NCBI GenBank assembly: GCA_013177855.1
Contig: JABLYA010000001.1
Location: 1-64,000, forward strand
Direction of reading: 5' to 3'
Length of the DNA stretch: 64,000 nucleotides
Origin: Ignavibacteria bacterium
GTDB taxonomy: Bacteria; Bacteroidota; Ignavibacteria; Ch128b
In this document: positions 17,407-26,740 of the stretch, one piece after another
Layout of the letters: each line of letters opens with the position of its first letter
How positions within the stretch are numbered: position 1 is the stretch's first letter
Position numbers and translations under genes: made by a program
Notes under the pieces: generated by a model
What the model was told of the DNA's origin: nothing
Seen by the model: the letters and a program-made list of their open reading frames with translations, nothing else
The model's database searches: none

Positions 17407-19557
17407 ATGAAGCAGATATTATTAAGAAAAGGCAATGTTCATATTGAGGAAGTTCCTGTACCTTCAATTATCGAAGGTTGTGTTTTGGTCGAAGTTAAAT
17501 ACTCGTTTATTAGTTCAGGAACAGAATTGTCATCACTTACAACTTCAGGTGAATCACTATTAACCAAAGCTAGGAAACAACCTGATAAAGTCAAGAAAGT
17601 TCTTGAGCAGCTACCCATTTATGGTTTAACTGGAATGATTGATAAAATCAGGAGGGAACTTGATCTTGGTAAGCCTACAGGTTATAGTTGTTCAGGAATT
17701 GTAAAAGAAGTTGGTAAAGGCATTGATGATCTTAAACCTGGTGATATGGTTGCATGTGCAGGTGATGCATATCATGCTGAATTTGTTTGTGTCCATAGAA
17801 ATTTAGTTGTAAAAATACCCGAAAATTGTTCAGTCCAAGATGCCTCTTCGGTTGCTTTAGGAGCAATTGCATTACAGGGTGTTAGAAGAGCTGATAATAG
17901 AATAGGTGAAACTGTCACAATATTAGGGACTGGACTTATAGGATTATTAACTCTTCAAATTTTAAAAGCGGCAGGTTGTAAGGTAATTGCTGTTGATATT
18001 AGTGATGATAAACTAAATATTGCTAGAGAATTAGGTGCAGATTTTACTATTAATCTTACGACAGAAGATCTTATATTTAAGGTGAACACTATTACAAGGG
18101 GTTGGGGATCAGATAGTGTAATAATTACGGCAAGTTCTGGTTCTTCAGAAGTTACGAATACTGCAATGGAAATTGTACGGAAAAAAGGAAAGGTCGTTGT
18201 GGTTGGGGCAGTTGGAATGAATCTGAAAAGAAAACCTTTCTATGAGAAAGAAGCTGATTTCCTAATCTCGTGTTCTTATGGTCCAGGAAGATACGATGAG
18301 AATTATGAAATTTTAGGTAATGATTATCCATATCCGTATGTTAGGTGGACTGAAAATAGGAATATGAATGAATATCTTGAACTGATAGCTTCAAAGAAAA
18401 TAGATTTATCAAAGTTACCTGTTCAAGTTTTTGCTTTTAGCGAGGCTTCAAAGGCATTTAATGCGCTGGCAACTGATAAAAAAATGATCGCAGCAATTCT
18501 TCGGTATGGAGAAATAATAATCCCGAGAGAAAACTATAACTTTTCTCGAATTGTACTAACAAACAGGACCTTCAAAAAAAATAAAATTAATACTGCTATA
18601 ATTGGTGCGGGAAGTTTTGCAATTAGCAACCATTTGCCCAATTTAAAGAAACTATCTCAATATTATTCGATTGGGGTAGTTGTTGATAGGAATCCATACA
18701 AAGCAAAGGAAATAGCAAGACAATTTGGTGCAAAATATGCAACGACTAATATTAACAGTGTTTTAAACGATAAGGATATTGATTTAGTTATTATTACAAC
18801 TAGACATAATCAGCATGCAGAACTTGTTATTGCTAGCGCCAAAGCTGGAAAATCCGTTTTTGTTGAAAAACCATTAGCTATGAATCCTGATGAACTAAAG
18901 AATATAGTAAATATCATTAAGGAATTTAATACACCATTAATGGTTGGATTTAATCGAAGATTTTCTCCCTTCTCAAAAAAAATAAAAGAAAAAATCTCTA
19001 ACAGAGTTAATCCTTTGGTTATTAATTATCGAGTGAATGCAGGTAATATTCCACTTGACCATTGGACTCGTGGTCCTCAGGGGGGAGGTAGAATTATTGG
19101 AGAAGCTTGTCATATGTTTGATTTAATGAATTATTTCACTTCCTCAAAACCAATTGATGTGATATCAAGAAGTATAAGAAATCCAACACATTATCATTTT
19201 GTCAAAGATAATTTTTCTGCAACAATATCATATGAAGATGGATCTTTTGGAAATTTAATTTATACTTCATTCGGATCACCAAAATTACAAAAGGAATATA
19301 TTGAGATTTATTGTGATGGTAACGTTTATATTATAAATGACTTTTTAAGTTTAGAATTATACGAAAATTCCAATAAAAAAATAAAATCTTGGAAAGTGGA
19401 GAAAGGTTATTTAGAAGAACTAGAAGAGTTTGCTAAATCACTTTTGAATAAAACAGAAATACCGATATCGTTGGATGAGATTATTTTTGCAACTGAAATT
19501 AGCTTTATAGTAGATAAACAAATTTCTGACGGGTTAAATCTTGCTCCAGCTCTCTGA
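17407..19557 (+). CDS. Bi-domain oxidoreductase: zinc-type MDR dehydrogenase fused to Gfo/Idh/MocA
   Basis: This 716-residue fusion has a medium-chain dehydrogenase/reductase domain (about 1-375; cofactor motif ILGTGLIGLLTLQILKAAG near residue 177) followed by a Gfo/Idh/MocA oxidoreductase domain (about 395-716; IIGAGSFAISNHLPN and FVEKPLAMNPDELK). Two NAD(P)-dependent active sites in one chain suggest successive oxidation and reduction on a sugar, for example keto-sugar shuttling. Such fusions are recurrent in bacterial exopolysaccharide clusters, but the reaction is not established to my knowledge. It overlaps the following gene by 17 bases. Confidence 0.9.
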   Translation: MKQILLRKGNVHIEEVPVPSIIEGCVLVEVKYSFISSGTELSSLTTSGESLLTKARKQPDKVKKVLEQLPIYGLTGMIDKIRRELDLGKPTGYSCSGIVKEVGKGIDDLKPGDMVACAGDAYHAEFVCVHRNLVVKIPENCSVQDASSVALGAIALQGVRRADNRIGETVTILGTGLIGLLTLQILKAAGCKVIAVDISDDKLNIARELGADFTINLTTEDLIFKVNTITRGWGSDSVIITASSGSSEVTNTAMEIVRKKGKVVVVGAVGMNLKRKPFYEKEADFLISCSYGPGRYDENYEILGNDYPYPYVRWTENRNMNEYLELIASKKIDLSKLPVQVFAFSEASKAFNALATDKKMIAAILRYGEIIIPRENYNFSRIVLTNRTFKKNKINTAIIGAGSFAISNHLPNLKKLSQYYSIGVVVDRNPYKAKEIARQFGAKYATTNINSVLNDKDIDLVIITTRHNQHAELVIASAKAGKSVFVEKPLAMNPDELKNIVNIIKEFNTPLMVGFNRRFSPFSKKIKEKISNRVNPLVINYRVNAGNIPLDHWTRGPQGGGRIIGEACHMFDLMNYFTSSKPIDVISRSIRNPTHYHFVKDNFSATISYEDGSFGNLIYTSFGSPKLQKEYIEIYCDGNVYIINDFLSLELYENSNKKIKSWKVEKGYLEELEEFAKSLLNKTEIPISLDEIIFATEISFIVDKQISDGLNLAPAL

Positions 19558-20704
19558 AAAAATATTTAGATCCTTGTTCTCACTTGAAAATTGGATAAAT
19601 TATAATGGTCATATAGGATTTGACCATTATGATATTCTTGCTCATCCATTCTTTAGATTTTTAACCAAAAATAAACTAATTAAACTCCAGACAATTTTGA
19701 TTGATTCCATTCCGAATTTTTTTGTTTTTTTATTTAATATTAATAAAAATTATAATGCGAAAGCTTTAGCTTTACTTATCAGAGCATATATTTTTCGATA
19801 CAAGACTTCAAACGATTTTAAATATTTAGATAAAGCTATTCAGTGTGCAGAGTGGCTTATAGAAAATCCCTCAAAAGGTTATAAAAATTTTTGCTGGGGT
19901 TATCCTTTTAAATGGCAGGCAGCAGAACTTTTGAATGAAGGAACCCCATCAAGCGTTGTAACATCAAATGTGATAGACAGTTTACTAGAAATTTATAAGA
20001 TTACAAAAGAGCAGAAATATCTTGATGTAATAGTCTCGGGGTGCAGATTCTTTGAAGAAGAATTAAATATTACTAATATAAGTGAGAATGAATTAAGCTT
20101 CAGTTATACACCCTTTGATAGAGAAGTATGTTATAATGCAAATATTATTTCTGCAGCTACTATATTTAAATCATCACAATTTGATAGAAAAATTTCTTTA
20201 GAAAAGGCAAAAAAAGCTCTTGAATTTACTCTTAATTCGCAACTTCCGGATGGATCCTGGCATTATATTTATCCAAATGACGGCAGGATCGATCCATATC
20301 ATACCGGGTTTATACTGCGCGCTTTATATGATATTTATAAAGTGAGTCCAGATGAGAGAATCTTAAATGCGATCAGTAAGGGAATGGAATTTTACAGGAA
20401 TAAACTGGTAAATGAGGATGGTTCACCGTTATACCGTGTGAATAGAAAATATCCCATAGATATTCACAGCTGTGCTGAAACAATTTTGTGCTTTTCTCAG
20501 ATTTCACCTTTAAATCAAAAATATTTGAATATTGCATTAAGAACCGCTAACTGGACAATAGATAATATGCAGGATAAAAGTGGATATTTTTATTACAGGA
20601 AATATCCTTTTCATAAAGTAAAAATTGCCTATTTGAGGTGGTCGGAAGCGTGGATGTATTTTGCGCTAGCAAAATTGATATACATTGTTCGAAATTATGA
20701 ATAA
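19541..20704 (+). CDS. Predicted alpha/alpha-toroid protein (six-hairpin or terpenoid-cyclase-like)
   Basis: Of 387 residues, with at least four imperfect helical-hairpin repeats of the pattern hxxAhxhhhxh (KYLDKAIQCAEWLIEN, KYLDVIVSGCRFFEEEL, KAKKALEFTLNSQLPDGSWH, KYLNIALRTANWTIDNMQDK). QLPDGSWHYIYPNDGRIDPY resembles glycan-active toroid enzymes and prenyltransferase repeats. No signal peptide, so cytoplasmic. It is coupled to the bi-domain oxidoreductase by overlap, and the next glycosyltransferase overlaps its end. Function unknown; a role as lyase, hydrolase or epimerase on a glycan intermediate is conceivable. Confidence 0.7.
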   Translation: MLQLSEKIFRSLFSLENWINYNGHIGFDHYDILAHPFFRFLTKNKLIKLQTILIDSIPNFFVFLFNINKNYNAKALALLIRAYIFRYKTSNDFKYLDKAIQCAEWLIENPSKGYKNFCWGYPFKWQAAELLNEGTPSSVVTSNVIDSLLEIYKITKEQKYLDVIVSGCRFFEEELNITNISENELSFSYTPFDREVCYNANIISAATIFKSSQFDRKISLEKAKKALEFTLNSQLPDGSWHYIYPNDGRIDPYHTGFILRALYDIYKVSPDERILNAISKGMEFYRNKLVNEDGSPLYRVNRKYPIDIHSCAETILCFSQISPLNQKYLNIALRTANWTIDNMQDKSGYFYYRKYPFHKVKIAYLRWSEAWMYFALAKLIYIVRNYE

Positions 20705-21848
20705 GAAATTAAAATACGATGTATGTATGATGACATCCTATCATCCTTATGATGATGATAGAATTTTTTATAAAGAGTTAAAAAGCCTTGTTAATAAAGG
20801 ATATAGTGTAGTATTATTAGCTCCAGCAGAAAAAGATGAGTTTGAGTTAGATGGAATAAAAGTTCTCGGTTTCAAACGCAGAAGAAATCTGGGCAGATTT
20901 ATTACTGTATTCCAAATGGCACGTACTGCATTAAAAATTAAAGCTAAAGTATATCATTTTCATGAACCGGAATTATTGGTTGCAGCACTTTTCTTAAGAA
21001 TATTTTTAAAATGTAAACTTATTTATGATGTTCATGAGGAACATGCTACAAGTATTCCAATGAAAATTAAATCTCGATTTGTAAAAAATCTTGTTGGTAC
21101 CTTTATATTTTTGATTGAAAGAATGTTTTCCAGGATTGTTGACCATATTATAGTTGTGCGTGAAGATCTAATACCAAGATTTACTTCTTATGGATGCAAG
21201 AATGTAAGTATTGTTATGGTGTGTCCTTCAAAAGAACAATTTAAAGATTATAAAAAGAGAAAAGAGATAATGAGTGGAGTTATAACAATTGTGCATGAGG
21301 GGAATTTAGACATTAAAACCAGAGGATTGGACAAATACTTATATGCCGCTAGAGAAGTTATACAGAAATATCCGGATATTAATTTTGTAACAATAGGTAG
21401 AGCTCCAAAAGAAGACATTGAATGGATGAAATCTTTTATAAAGGTAAATAAGTTAGAAAAGAATTTTACATTTACTGGTTGGGTGGATTTTAATAGAATT
21501 CCAGACTACCTCTTTAATTCAGATATTGGAATTTTATTGCTACAACCTGTTTCAAAAAATAATATGATGGGTATACCAAATAAGCTTTTTGATTATATGG
21601 CTGCTGGTATTCCAGTTGTTGCTTGTAATTTCCCAAATATTGCCAAAATTATTGGTGAATGTAATTGTGGATTTCTAATTGATTCAAGTTCGTATTCTGA
21701 AATTGCAGAAGCAATTTTAAAACTGATTGAAAATAAAAATCACGCTAAAATTTTGGGGCAGAATGGTAGAAAATGTTTTGAGACTATCTATAATTGGGAA
21801 AATATGGAGTCTAAGTTGATTTCAGTTTATAATAACACCCTTGAATAA
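20685..21848 (+). CDS. Glycosyltransferase family 4-like
   Basis: 387 residues, GT-B fold. YDVCMMTSYHPYDDDRIFYK at the start, YHFHEPELLVAALF and DVHEEHATSIP in the N-terminal domain, then TFTGWVDFNRIPDYLFNSD and GIPNKLFDYMAAGIPVVACN in the donor-binding domain. The start could be ATG 20685 or ATG 20697; the latter reduces overlap with the preceding gene and begins MNKKLKYD. It should extend the lipid-linked oligosaccharide in the cytoplasm. Confidence 0.9.
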   Translation: MFEIMNKKLKYDVCMMTSYHPYDDDRIFYKELKSLVNKGYSVVLLAPAEKDEFELDGIKVLGFKRRRNLGRFITVFQMARTALKIKAKVYHFHEPELLVAALFLRIFLKCKLIYDVHEEHATSIPMKIKSRFVKNLVGTFIFLIERMFSRIVDHIIVVREDLIPRFTSYGCKNVSIVMVCPSKEQFKDYKKRKEIMSGVITIVHEGNLDIKTRGLDKYLYAAREVIQKYPDINFVTIGRAPKEDIEWMKSFIKVNKLEKNFTFTGWVDFNRIPDYLFNSDIGILLLQPVSKNNMMGIPNKLFDYMAAGIPVVACNFPNIAKIIGECNCGFLIDSSSYSEIAEAILKLIENKNHAKILGQNGRKCFETIYNWENMESKLISVYNNTLE

Positions 21849-21864
21849 TTGTTAAATTTCTGAT

Positions 21865-22869
21865 ATGATTATTACCAAAATAGTGAATCTTGATGATGAT
21901 TGGGATGCAAAATTATTAGAATTTAATAATTGGAATATATTTCAGACTTCTACATGGGTAACAAACTATCAAAAAATATATTATCCCAATGCTAAATCGT
22001 TAGGACTTTTTATTTATGAAGATAATTCTCTAGTTGGATTAATACCATTAATAAAAGCGAATTTGTATTTTATTAAAGTTGTTGGTTCACCTATAAGACA
22101 TTCTTTAACCCCCTTTATGGGCTTTGCATTCCAAGAAGGAAAATTTGAGACATGTTTTAATGCACTTCTTGATTATGCAAAATCAATGAAGGCTAATATT
22201 TTATCATTAACTCAAGGGGAATTGTTTCCAAATAATGTTAGAAATATAAAATATTCTCAAATCAATACTTATACTACTTCTGTAATATCTCTTCTTCAAA
22301 CTGAAGATGAGTTATGGAAAAAAATTGATTCAAAAACAAGAAATCAAATTAGAAAAGGGGAAAAAAATAATTTTAATATTTCGTTTGACATTAGTCCTGA
22401 AATTATTAATTCATATTTGGAGCTAAGGACAATTTTGTATCAAAAACAGGGAATGGAATATGAATTGTCAAATAGATTTTTATTAAACATGTTTAATAAA
22501 TTACCTAAAAAATCAATTCAACTGCTTACTATTGAGTATGAAAATAAATTAATTTCAGCGGGAGTGTTTTTACTTTTTAACAAAACATGTTATTATTGGG
22601 ATGGAGTTTCAAAAGCTGAATATAATAAATTATGTCCTAATAATGTCATTCAATGGTTTATTATTAAATGGGCAAAAAGTAATGGTTTTTATTGGTACGA
22701 TTTAGGCGGTACTAACACACCATCAATAGCTCATTTTAAAAAAGGTTATGGAGGAATTACAAAAGAATATAATTCGGTTCAAATTTTTCGTCCTGAAATA
22801 CTATCAAAAATATGGAATTATTGGAAACAAAAAACAATTAAAAAAAATCCTCGTCTTAATAAGGATTAA
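21865..22869 (+). CDS. FemAB-like acyl/aminoacyltransferase, second copy
   Basis: 334 residues with the same architecture as the 11597 product: NIFQTSTWVTNYQ, KTRNQIRKGEKNNFNISF, AGVFLLFNKTCYYWDGVSK and NNVIQWFIIKWAKSNGFYWY ending in LGGTNTPSIAHFKKGYGG. The C-terminal FKKGYGG-like motif is typical of the GNAT-fold FemAB group. The two copies are clearly diverged, so they probably act on different acceptors. Confidence 0.82.
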   Translation: MIITKIVNLDDDWDAKLLEFNNWNIFQTSTWVTNYQKIYYPNAKSLGLFIYEDNSLVGLIPLIKANLYFIKVVGSPIRHSLTPFMGFAFQEGKFETCFNALLDYAKSMKANILSLTQGELFPNNVRNIKYSQINTYTTSVISLLQTEDELWKKIDSKTRNQIRKGEKNNFNISFDISPEIINSYLELRTILYQKQGMEYELSNRFLLNMFNKLPKKSIQLLTIEYENKLISAGVFLLFNKTCYYWDGVSKAEYNKLCPNNVIQWFIIKWAKSNGFYWYDLGGTNTPSIAHFKKGYGGITKEYNSVQIFRPEILSKIWNYWKQKTIKKNPRLNKD

Positions 22870-23549
22870 TAAAGACTTATTGTCATTGATCATTTGAGAT
22901 GATCTTAATCGCTTTCATGGTTAAAAGAATATTTTATTAAAACATTAAGTGAAGTAACATCTAATTTATGTTTATTAAATATTAAACTACTTATTATCTA
23001 AACGAATATACTTAATTCTTCGGTTAGTGAATGAAAAAAATATATCCAGATTAATTTTTAAAAGATTACGTTTCCTTCAAATAAGATAATCGAACTTATG
23101 TTAGGTGGTCAACATATTTATGTATTTCATTTAGAAAATTCGAAAACGTTCTCATCTTTTGTAGATGAATTAGATTGTCATAAAAAGAGAGAAGGAAATT
23201 ATATTAAAATTTTATTAAAACATGGATCAGGTGAATATAAATATGAATTAAATCATTATGAACTAAATGAACCGGGGAAATATATTAACTGGGGTTTAAA
23301 AATAGGAATGAAATATTTCTTTGGTAAGCGGTAAAGCCAAATGAACAACCTATTAGTTTAGATCCAACAACTTGCTATTCTTCAGCATTTATTATGGAGC
23401 AAAAATGTTGAAATATTGAAAACTATGATAAAAGATGACTAATTGAAAGCTCGAAGTATAAAGATATCGTCCTATTATTTCATCCTGATAATATAATTTT
23501 TAATAAAATGCTTTATGATTAACTTAATTATATACTTGATAATGTAGAA
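22870..23549 (+). pseudogene. Degraded gene, possibly WbmS-like polysaccharide deacetylase
   Basis: An open stretch at 23098-23334 encodes 78 residues including ILLKHGSGEYKYELNHY and KYINWGLKIGMKYFFG. After a shift of frame the reading continues KPNEQPISLDPTTCYSSAFI and later DIVLLFHPDNIIFNK. The order HGSG ... NWxxxxGxKYFFG ... HPDN looks like the C-terminal half of WbmS-type deacetylases, but I recall that family only loosely. Stops and frameshifts make a functional protein unlikely. No clear coding remains in 22870-23090. Confidence 0.5.
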
Positions 23550-23570
23550 GTGAAAAAAAATTATTCTGCA

Positions 23571-24752
23571 ATGAAAATAAATATATTGATGGTGGCATAC
23601 ACAAACTATTCTACAGATTCCCGAGTAATTAAGGAGTCCTCGGCTTTAGTAGAAAGAGGTATGTTTGTAGATTTTATTTGTCTTAAAGATGAAAATTTAC
23701 ACTCTTGTTCACCCTTAAAAGGTATCAATATTATAAATATACCATTAAAACGCTATCGTGGGAAAAATAAATACCTGTATGTTTTATATTATTTAATCTT
23801 TTTCTTGTTTGTTTTTTTAATTTCCAGTTTTCTTTATATTAAAAAACGTTATAAAATTATACATATTAATAATATGCCAGATTTTTTAGTTTTTGCAGCT
23901 ATTATTCCTAAATTATTTGGAGCTAAATTAATTCTTGATATTCACGATCCATTACCATTGACTTTTCTAACTAAATTTAATTTATCGAAAAACAATTTTT
24001 TTTATAAATTATTATTACTCGAAGAAAGAGTATCGGCAAAATTTGTTGATAAAGTAATAACTACTCATTCTTTTTTAAGAAACGAAGTATTAAAGACAGA
24101 TGGATTGCCAATAGAAAAAATTGATGTTGTAATGAATTTAGCTGATGAACAGAGATTCAAATTTCTATATAACTATAACCTAAATGGAAAAATTCATCTT
24201 GTATATTATGGTACGATAGCTGAAAGATTTGGATTACAATATATTCTCGAATTATTTTATAAATTTAATATATTTAATAACTTTAATATTGAGCTTACTA
24301 TTATTGGATCAGGTGATTATGAAACATATCTTAAAAACTTGATTAAAAGAAATAAACTTGAATCATATGTAAATTTTATAAATAAAAATATTCCATATGA
24401 AGAATTACCGAAAGTTTTATCTAATTTTAATCTGGGCTTAGTACCTTATGAATTATCTTATGCAACAGAATACATGTTGCCTGTAAAATTGTTGGAACTG
24501 ATTAGTCTTGGAATTCCTGTTTTGGTAATTAAGAATAAAGCGATTTCATACTATTTTACGGATGAGGATGTGTTTTTTTTCAATCTTACTGAACCTGATG
24601 TTTTTATAAAACTAATAAAAAAAATTTATGACAATAAAGACCTTTTGTACGAAAAAAGAAGAAAACTAAAAGAAATTCGAAAGAAATTCTTTTGGAGCAA
24701 TGAAGCTGTCAAATATTATAACATCATTCAAAATCTAGTAGGAGTAAATTAA
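23571..24752 (+). CDS. Glycosyltransferase family 4-like
   Basis: About 393 residues from ATG 23571 (a GTG at 23550 would add seven). MKINILMVAYTNYSTDSRVI and KLILDIHDPLPLTFLTKF mark the acceptor domain, with a hydrophobic stretch near residues 70-90. LTIIGSGDYETYLKNLIKRN and MLPVKLLELISLGIPVLVI mark the donor domain of GT4-type enzymes. The Gfo oxidoreductase gene follows with no gap. Sugar specificity unknown. Confidence 0.88.
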   Translation: MKINILMVAYTNYSTDSRVIKESSALVERGMFVDFICLKDENLHSCSPLKGINIINIPLKRYRGKNKYLYVLYYLIFFLFVFLISSFLYIKKRYKIIHINNMPDFLVFAAIIPKLFGAKLILDIHDPLPLTFLTKFNLSKNNFFYKLLLLEERVSAKFVDKVITTHSFLRNEVLKTDGLPIEKIDVVMNLADEQRFKFLYNYNLNGKIHLVYYGTIAERFGLQYILELFYKFNIFNNFNIELTIIGSGDYETYLKNLIKRNKLESYVNFINKNIPYEELPKVLSNFNLGLVPYELSYATEYMLPVKLLELISLGIPVLVIKNKAISYYFTDEDVFFFNLTEPDVFIKLIKKIYDNKDLLYEKRRKLKEIRKKFFWSNEAVKYYNIIQNLVGVN

Positions 24753-25760
24753 TTGGGAAAATTAAAATTTGCTATTGTTGGTTGTGGTAGAATAGCTCAG
24801 AGGCATGCTGAACATATTAATAGATTAGGTATTCTTACTGCTGTTTGTGATATAAAAATAGATAAAGCTATTGAGTTAGGTAAAAAATATAATGCTATTA
24901 TATATGATAATATTGATTCTTTATTATCATCTCAAATGGATACTGATGTTGTTTCAATTTGTACTCCAAATGGTTTACATGCTGAACACACTATCAAAGC
25001 ACTAAATGCTGGTTATAATGTATTATGTGAAAAACCAATGGCATTAAATGTAGCAGATTGCCAATTAATGATTGATGCTGCAAAAAAAAATAACAAAAAA
25101 CTTTTTATTGTAAAGCAAAATCGATTTAATCCACCAATAATGGCATTAAAAAAAGTTATTGATGAGGGAAGATTAGGTAAAATTTTTAATGTCCAACTCA
25201 ATTGTTTTTGGAATAGAACTGAAACATACTATAAAAATTCTGATTGGAAAGGAACAAAAAAACTCGATGGAGGGACCTTATTTACTCAGTTTAGCCACTT
25301 TATTGATCTTCTTTATTGGTTAATTGGGGATGTTATTGAAGTTAAAGGTTATCGAGCTAATTTCTTGCTAAAAGATACCATTGAGTTTGAAGATACCGGC
25401 GTTGTTATTCTAAAATTTAATAATGGTGCACTCGGAACAATTAATTACACTGTGAATAGTTATAAGAAAAATATGGAAGGGTCAATAACTGTTTTTGGTG
25501 AAAAGGGTACTGTGAAAGTTGGTGGACAATATCTTAATGTTCTGGAATACCAAAGTATTGATGGATATGAAATTACTGATGTACCCGAATCAAGGCCTTC
25601 AAATGATTATGGTTTTTATCAGGGATCAATGTCTAATCATGATAAAGTTTACGAAAATGTTATTGATGTACTTAAAAATGGAGCCGAAATAGCTACAAGT
25701 GGAGAAGAAGGGTTAAAAACTGTTGAAATCATTGAAAAGATTTATAGTTCATTAATATGA
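24753..25760 (+). CDS. Gfo/Idh/MocA sugar oxidoreductase (WlbA/WbpB-like role)
   Basis: 335 residues, TTG start. FAIVGCGRIAQRHAEHI binds the nucleotide, ICTPNGLHAEHTIKAL and NVLCEKPMAL hold the catalytic-site lysine, and FIVKQNRFNPPIM plus FWNRTETYYKN and LFTQFSHFIDLLYWL form the substrate side. Proteins of this type in polysaccharide clusters oxidise C3 of UDP-GlcNAc uronate before transamination; the aminotransferase at 26741 is the likely partner. It overlaps the fused PssD-PssE gene by 4 bases. Confidence 0.85.
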   Translation: MGKLKFAIVGCGRIAQRHAEHINRLGILTAVCDIKIDKAIELGKKYNAIIYDNIDSLLSSQMDTDVVSICTPNGLHAEHTIKALNAGYNVLCEKPMALNVADCQLMIDAAKKNNKKLFIVKQNRFNPPIMALKKVIDEGRLGKIFNVQLNCFWNRTETYYKNSDWKGTKKLDGGTLFTQFSHFIDLLYWLIGDVIEVKGYRANFLLKDTIEFEDTGVVILKFNNGALGTINYTVNSYKKNMEGSITVFGEKGTVKVGGQYLNVLEYQSIDGYEITDVPESRPSNDYGFYQGSMSNHDKVYENVIDVLKNGAEIATSGEEGLKTVEIIEKIYSSLI

Positions 25761-26737
25761 GGGGAAAAATTAAATTAGCATTGATATGTACAAGAGGGGG
25801 TCATTTTGAACAGTTAAGGAATTTAGATGAGCTTTACTCCAAGTATAATCACTTTTGGATTACTAATAAATCTTCTCAGACGGAATCTTCATTAAAATTT
25901 GAAGATAAGTATTATATAAGAGAAGCTCATTATAAAAAGCCGTGGCAGTACATTTCGCATATTCCAAAAATTATAAAAATCTTTCTAAAAGAAAGACCAA
26001 CAACTATTTTATCAACAGGTTCGGGCGTTACATGCTTAGTACCATTTTTACTCTCTATTATTTTTAGAATTAGATTTATATATATTGATACATTTTCTTA
26101 TGTAAAATCACTAACAAAATTTGGTAGATTTGTATATAAGCTGCGTGGGATTGTACTTGTACAATGGAAAAAAGAAAAGTTATTTCCTAGGTCAATATAT
26201 TGTGGGCCAGTTTTTAAAAATGAAGTTAATGTTAAACATGATTTGAACGTTAATAATTATATTTTTGTATCATTAGGAACTCGCCCTGAGCCCTTTATTA
26301 GGATGCTACAAATTTTAGACGATTTATGTAAGAAGAAAAAAATTACCCAAAAATTGATCGTCCAGGCTGGACATACAGAATATTTTTCAGATAATATGGA
26401 TTTATTTAGTTTTAAAAGCGAAAATGAAATAGAAGAATTGATCAAAAATTCATCATTTGTAATAACACAGGAAAGCGCTGGTATAGTTACCAAATGTTTA
26501 AAAATGAATAAAAAATTTATAGTAATGCCGAGAAGATATGAATTTGGCGAACTACCGGTAAAAAGTGATATGGATGAAGACCTTCATTATAAGTTAGAAG
26601 AGTTAGGATATACAAAAGTTGTTACTAACTTGGAAGAAATGGAGGATGCAATTAAACATTTAGATGAGATAAAAACGGGTTTTAAATTTGATAATTCATT
26701 AGCAATTAAAATATTAAAAAAACTGATTGAAGGATAA
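25757..26737 (+). CDS. Fused PssD-PssE (Alg14-Alg13-like) glycosyltransferase
   Basis: 326 residues combining two proteins that are normally separate. Residues 1-155 resemble PssD/Alg14: LALICTRGGHFEQLRNL, WITNKSSQTESS, TILSTGSGVTCLVPFLL with a membrane-binding segment. Residues about 168-326 resemble PssE/Alg13: NYIFVSLGTRPEPFIRML, LIVQAGHTEYF and SFVITQESAGIVTKCL followed by FIVMPRRYEFGE. In the two-subunit enzymes Alg14 recruits Alg13 to the membrane; fusion does the same job. Probably adds the second sugar on the undecaprenyl carrier. Confidence 0.85.
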   Translation: MRGKIKLALICTRGGHFEQLRNLDELYSKYNHFWITNKSSQTESSLKFEDKYYIREAHYKKPWQYISHIPKIIKIFLKERPTTILSTGSGVTCLVPFLLSIIFRIRFIYIDTFSYVKSLTKFGRFVYKLRGIVLVQWKKEKLFPRSIYCGPVFKNEVNVKHDLNVNNYIFVSLGTRPEPFIRMLQILDDLCKKKKITQKLIVQAGHTEYFSDNMDLFSFKSENEIEELIKNSSFVITQESAGIVTKCLKMNKKFIVMPRRYEFGELPVKSDMDEDLHYKLEELGYTKVVTNLEEMEDAIKHLDEIKTGFKFDNSLAIKILKKLIEG

Positions 26738-26740
26738 ATT

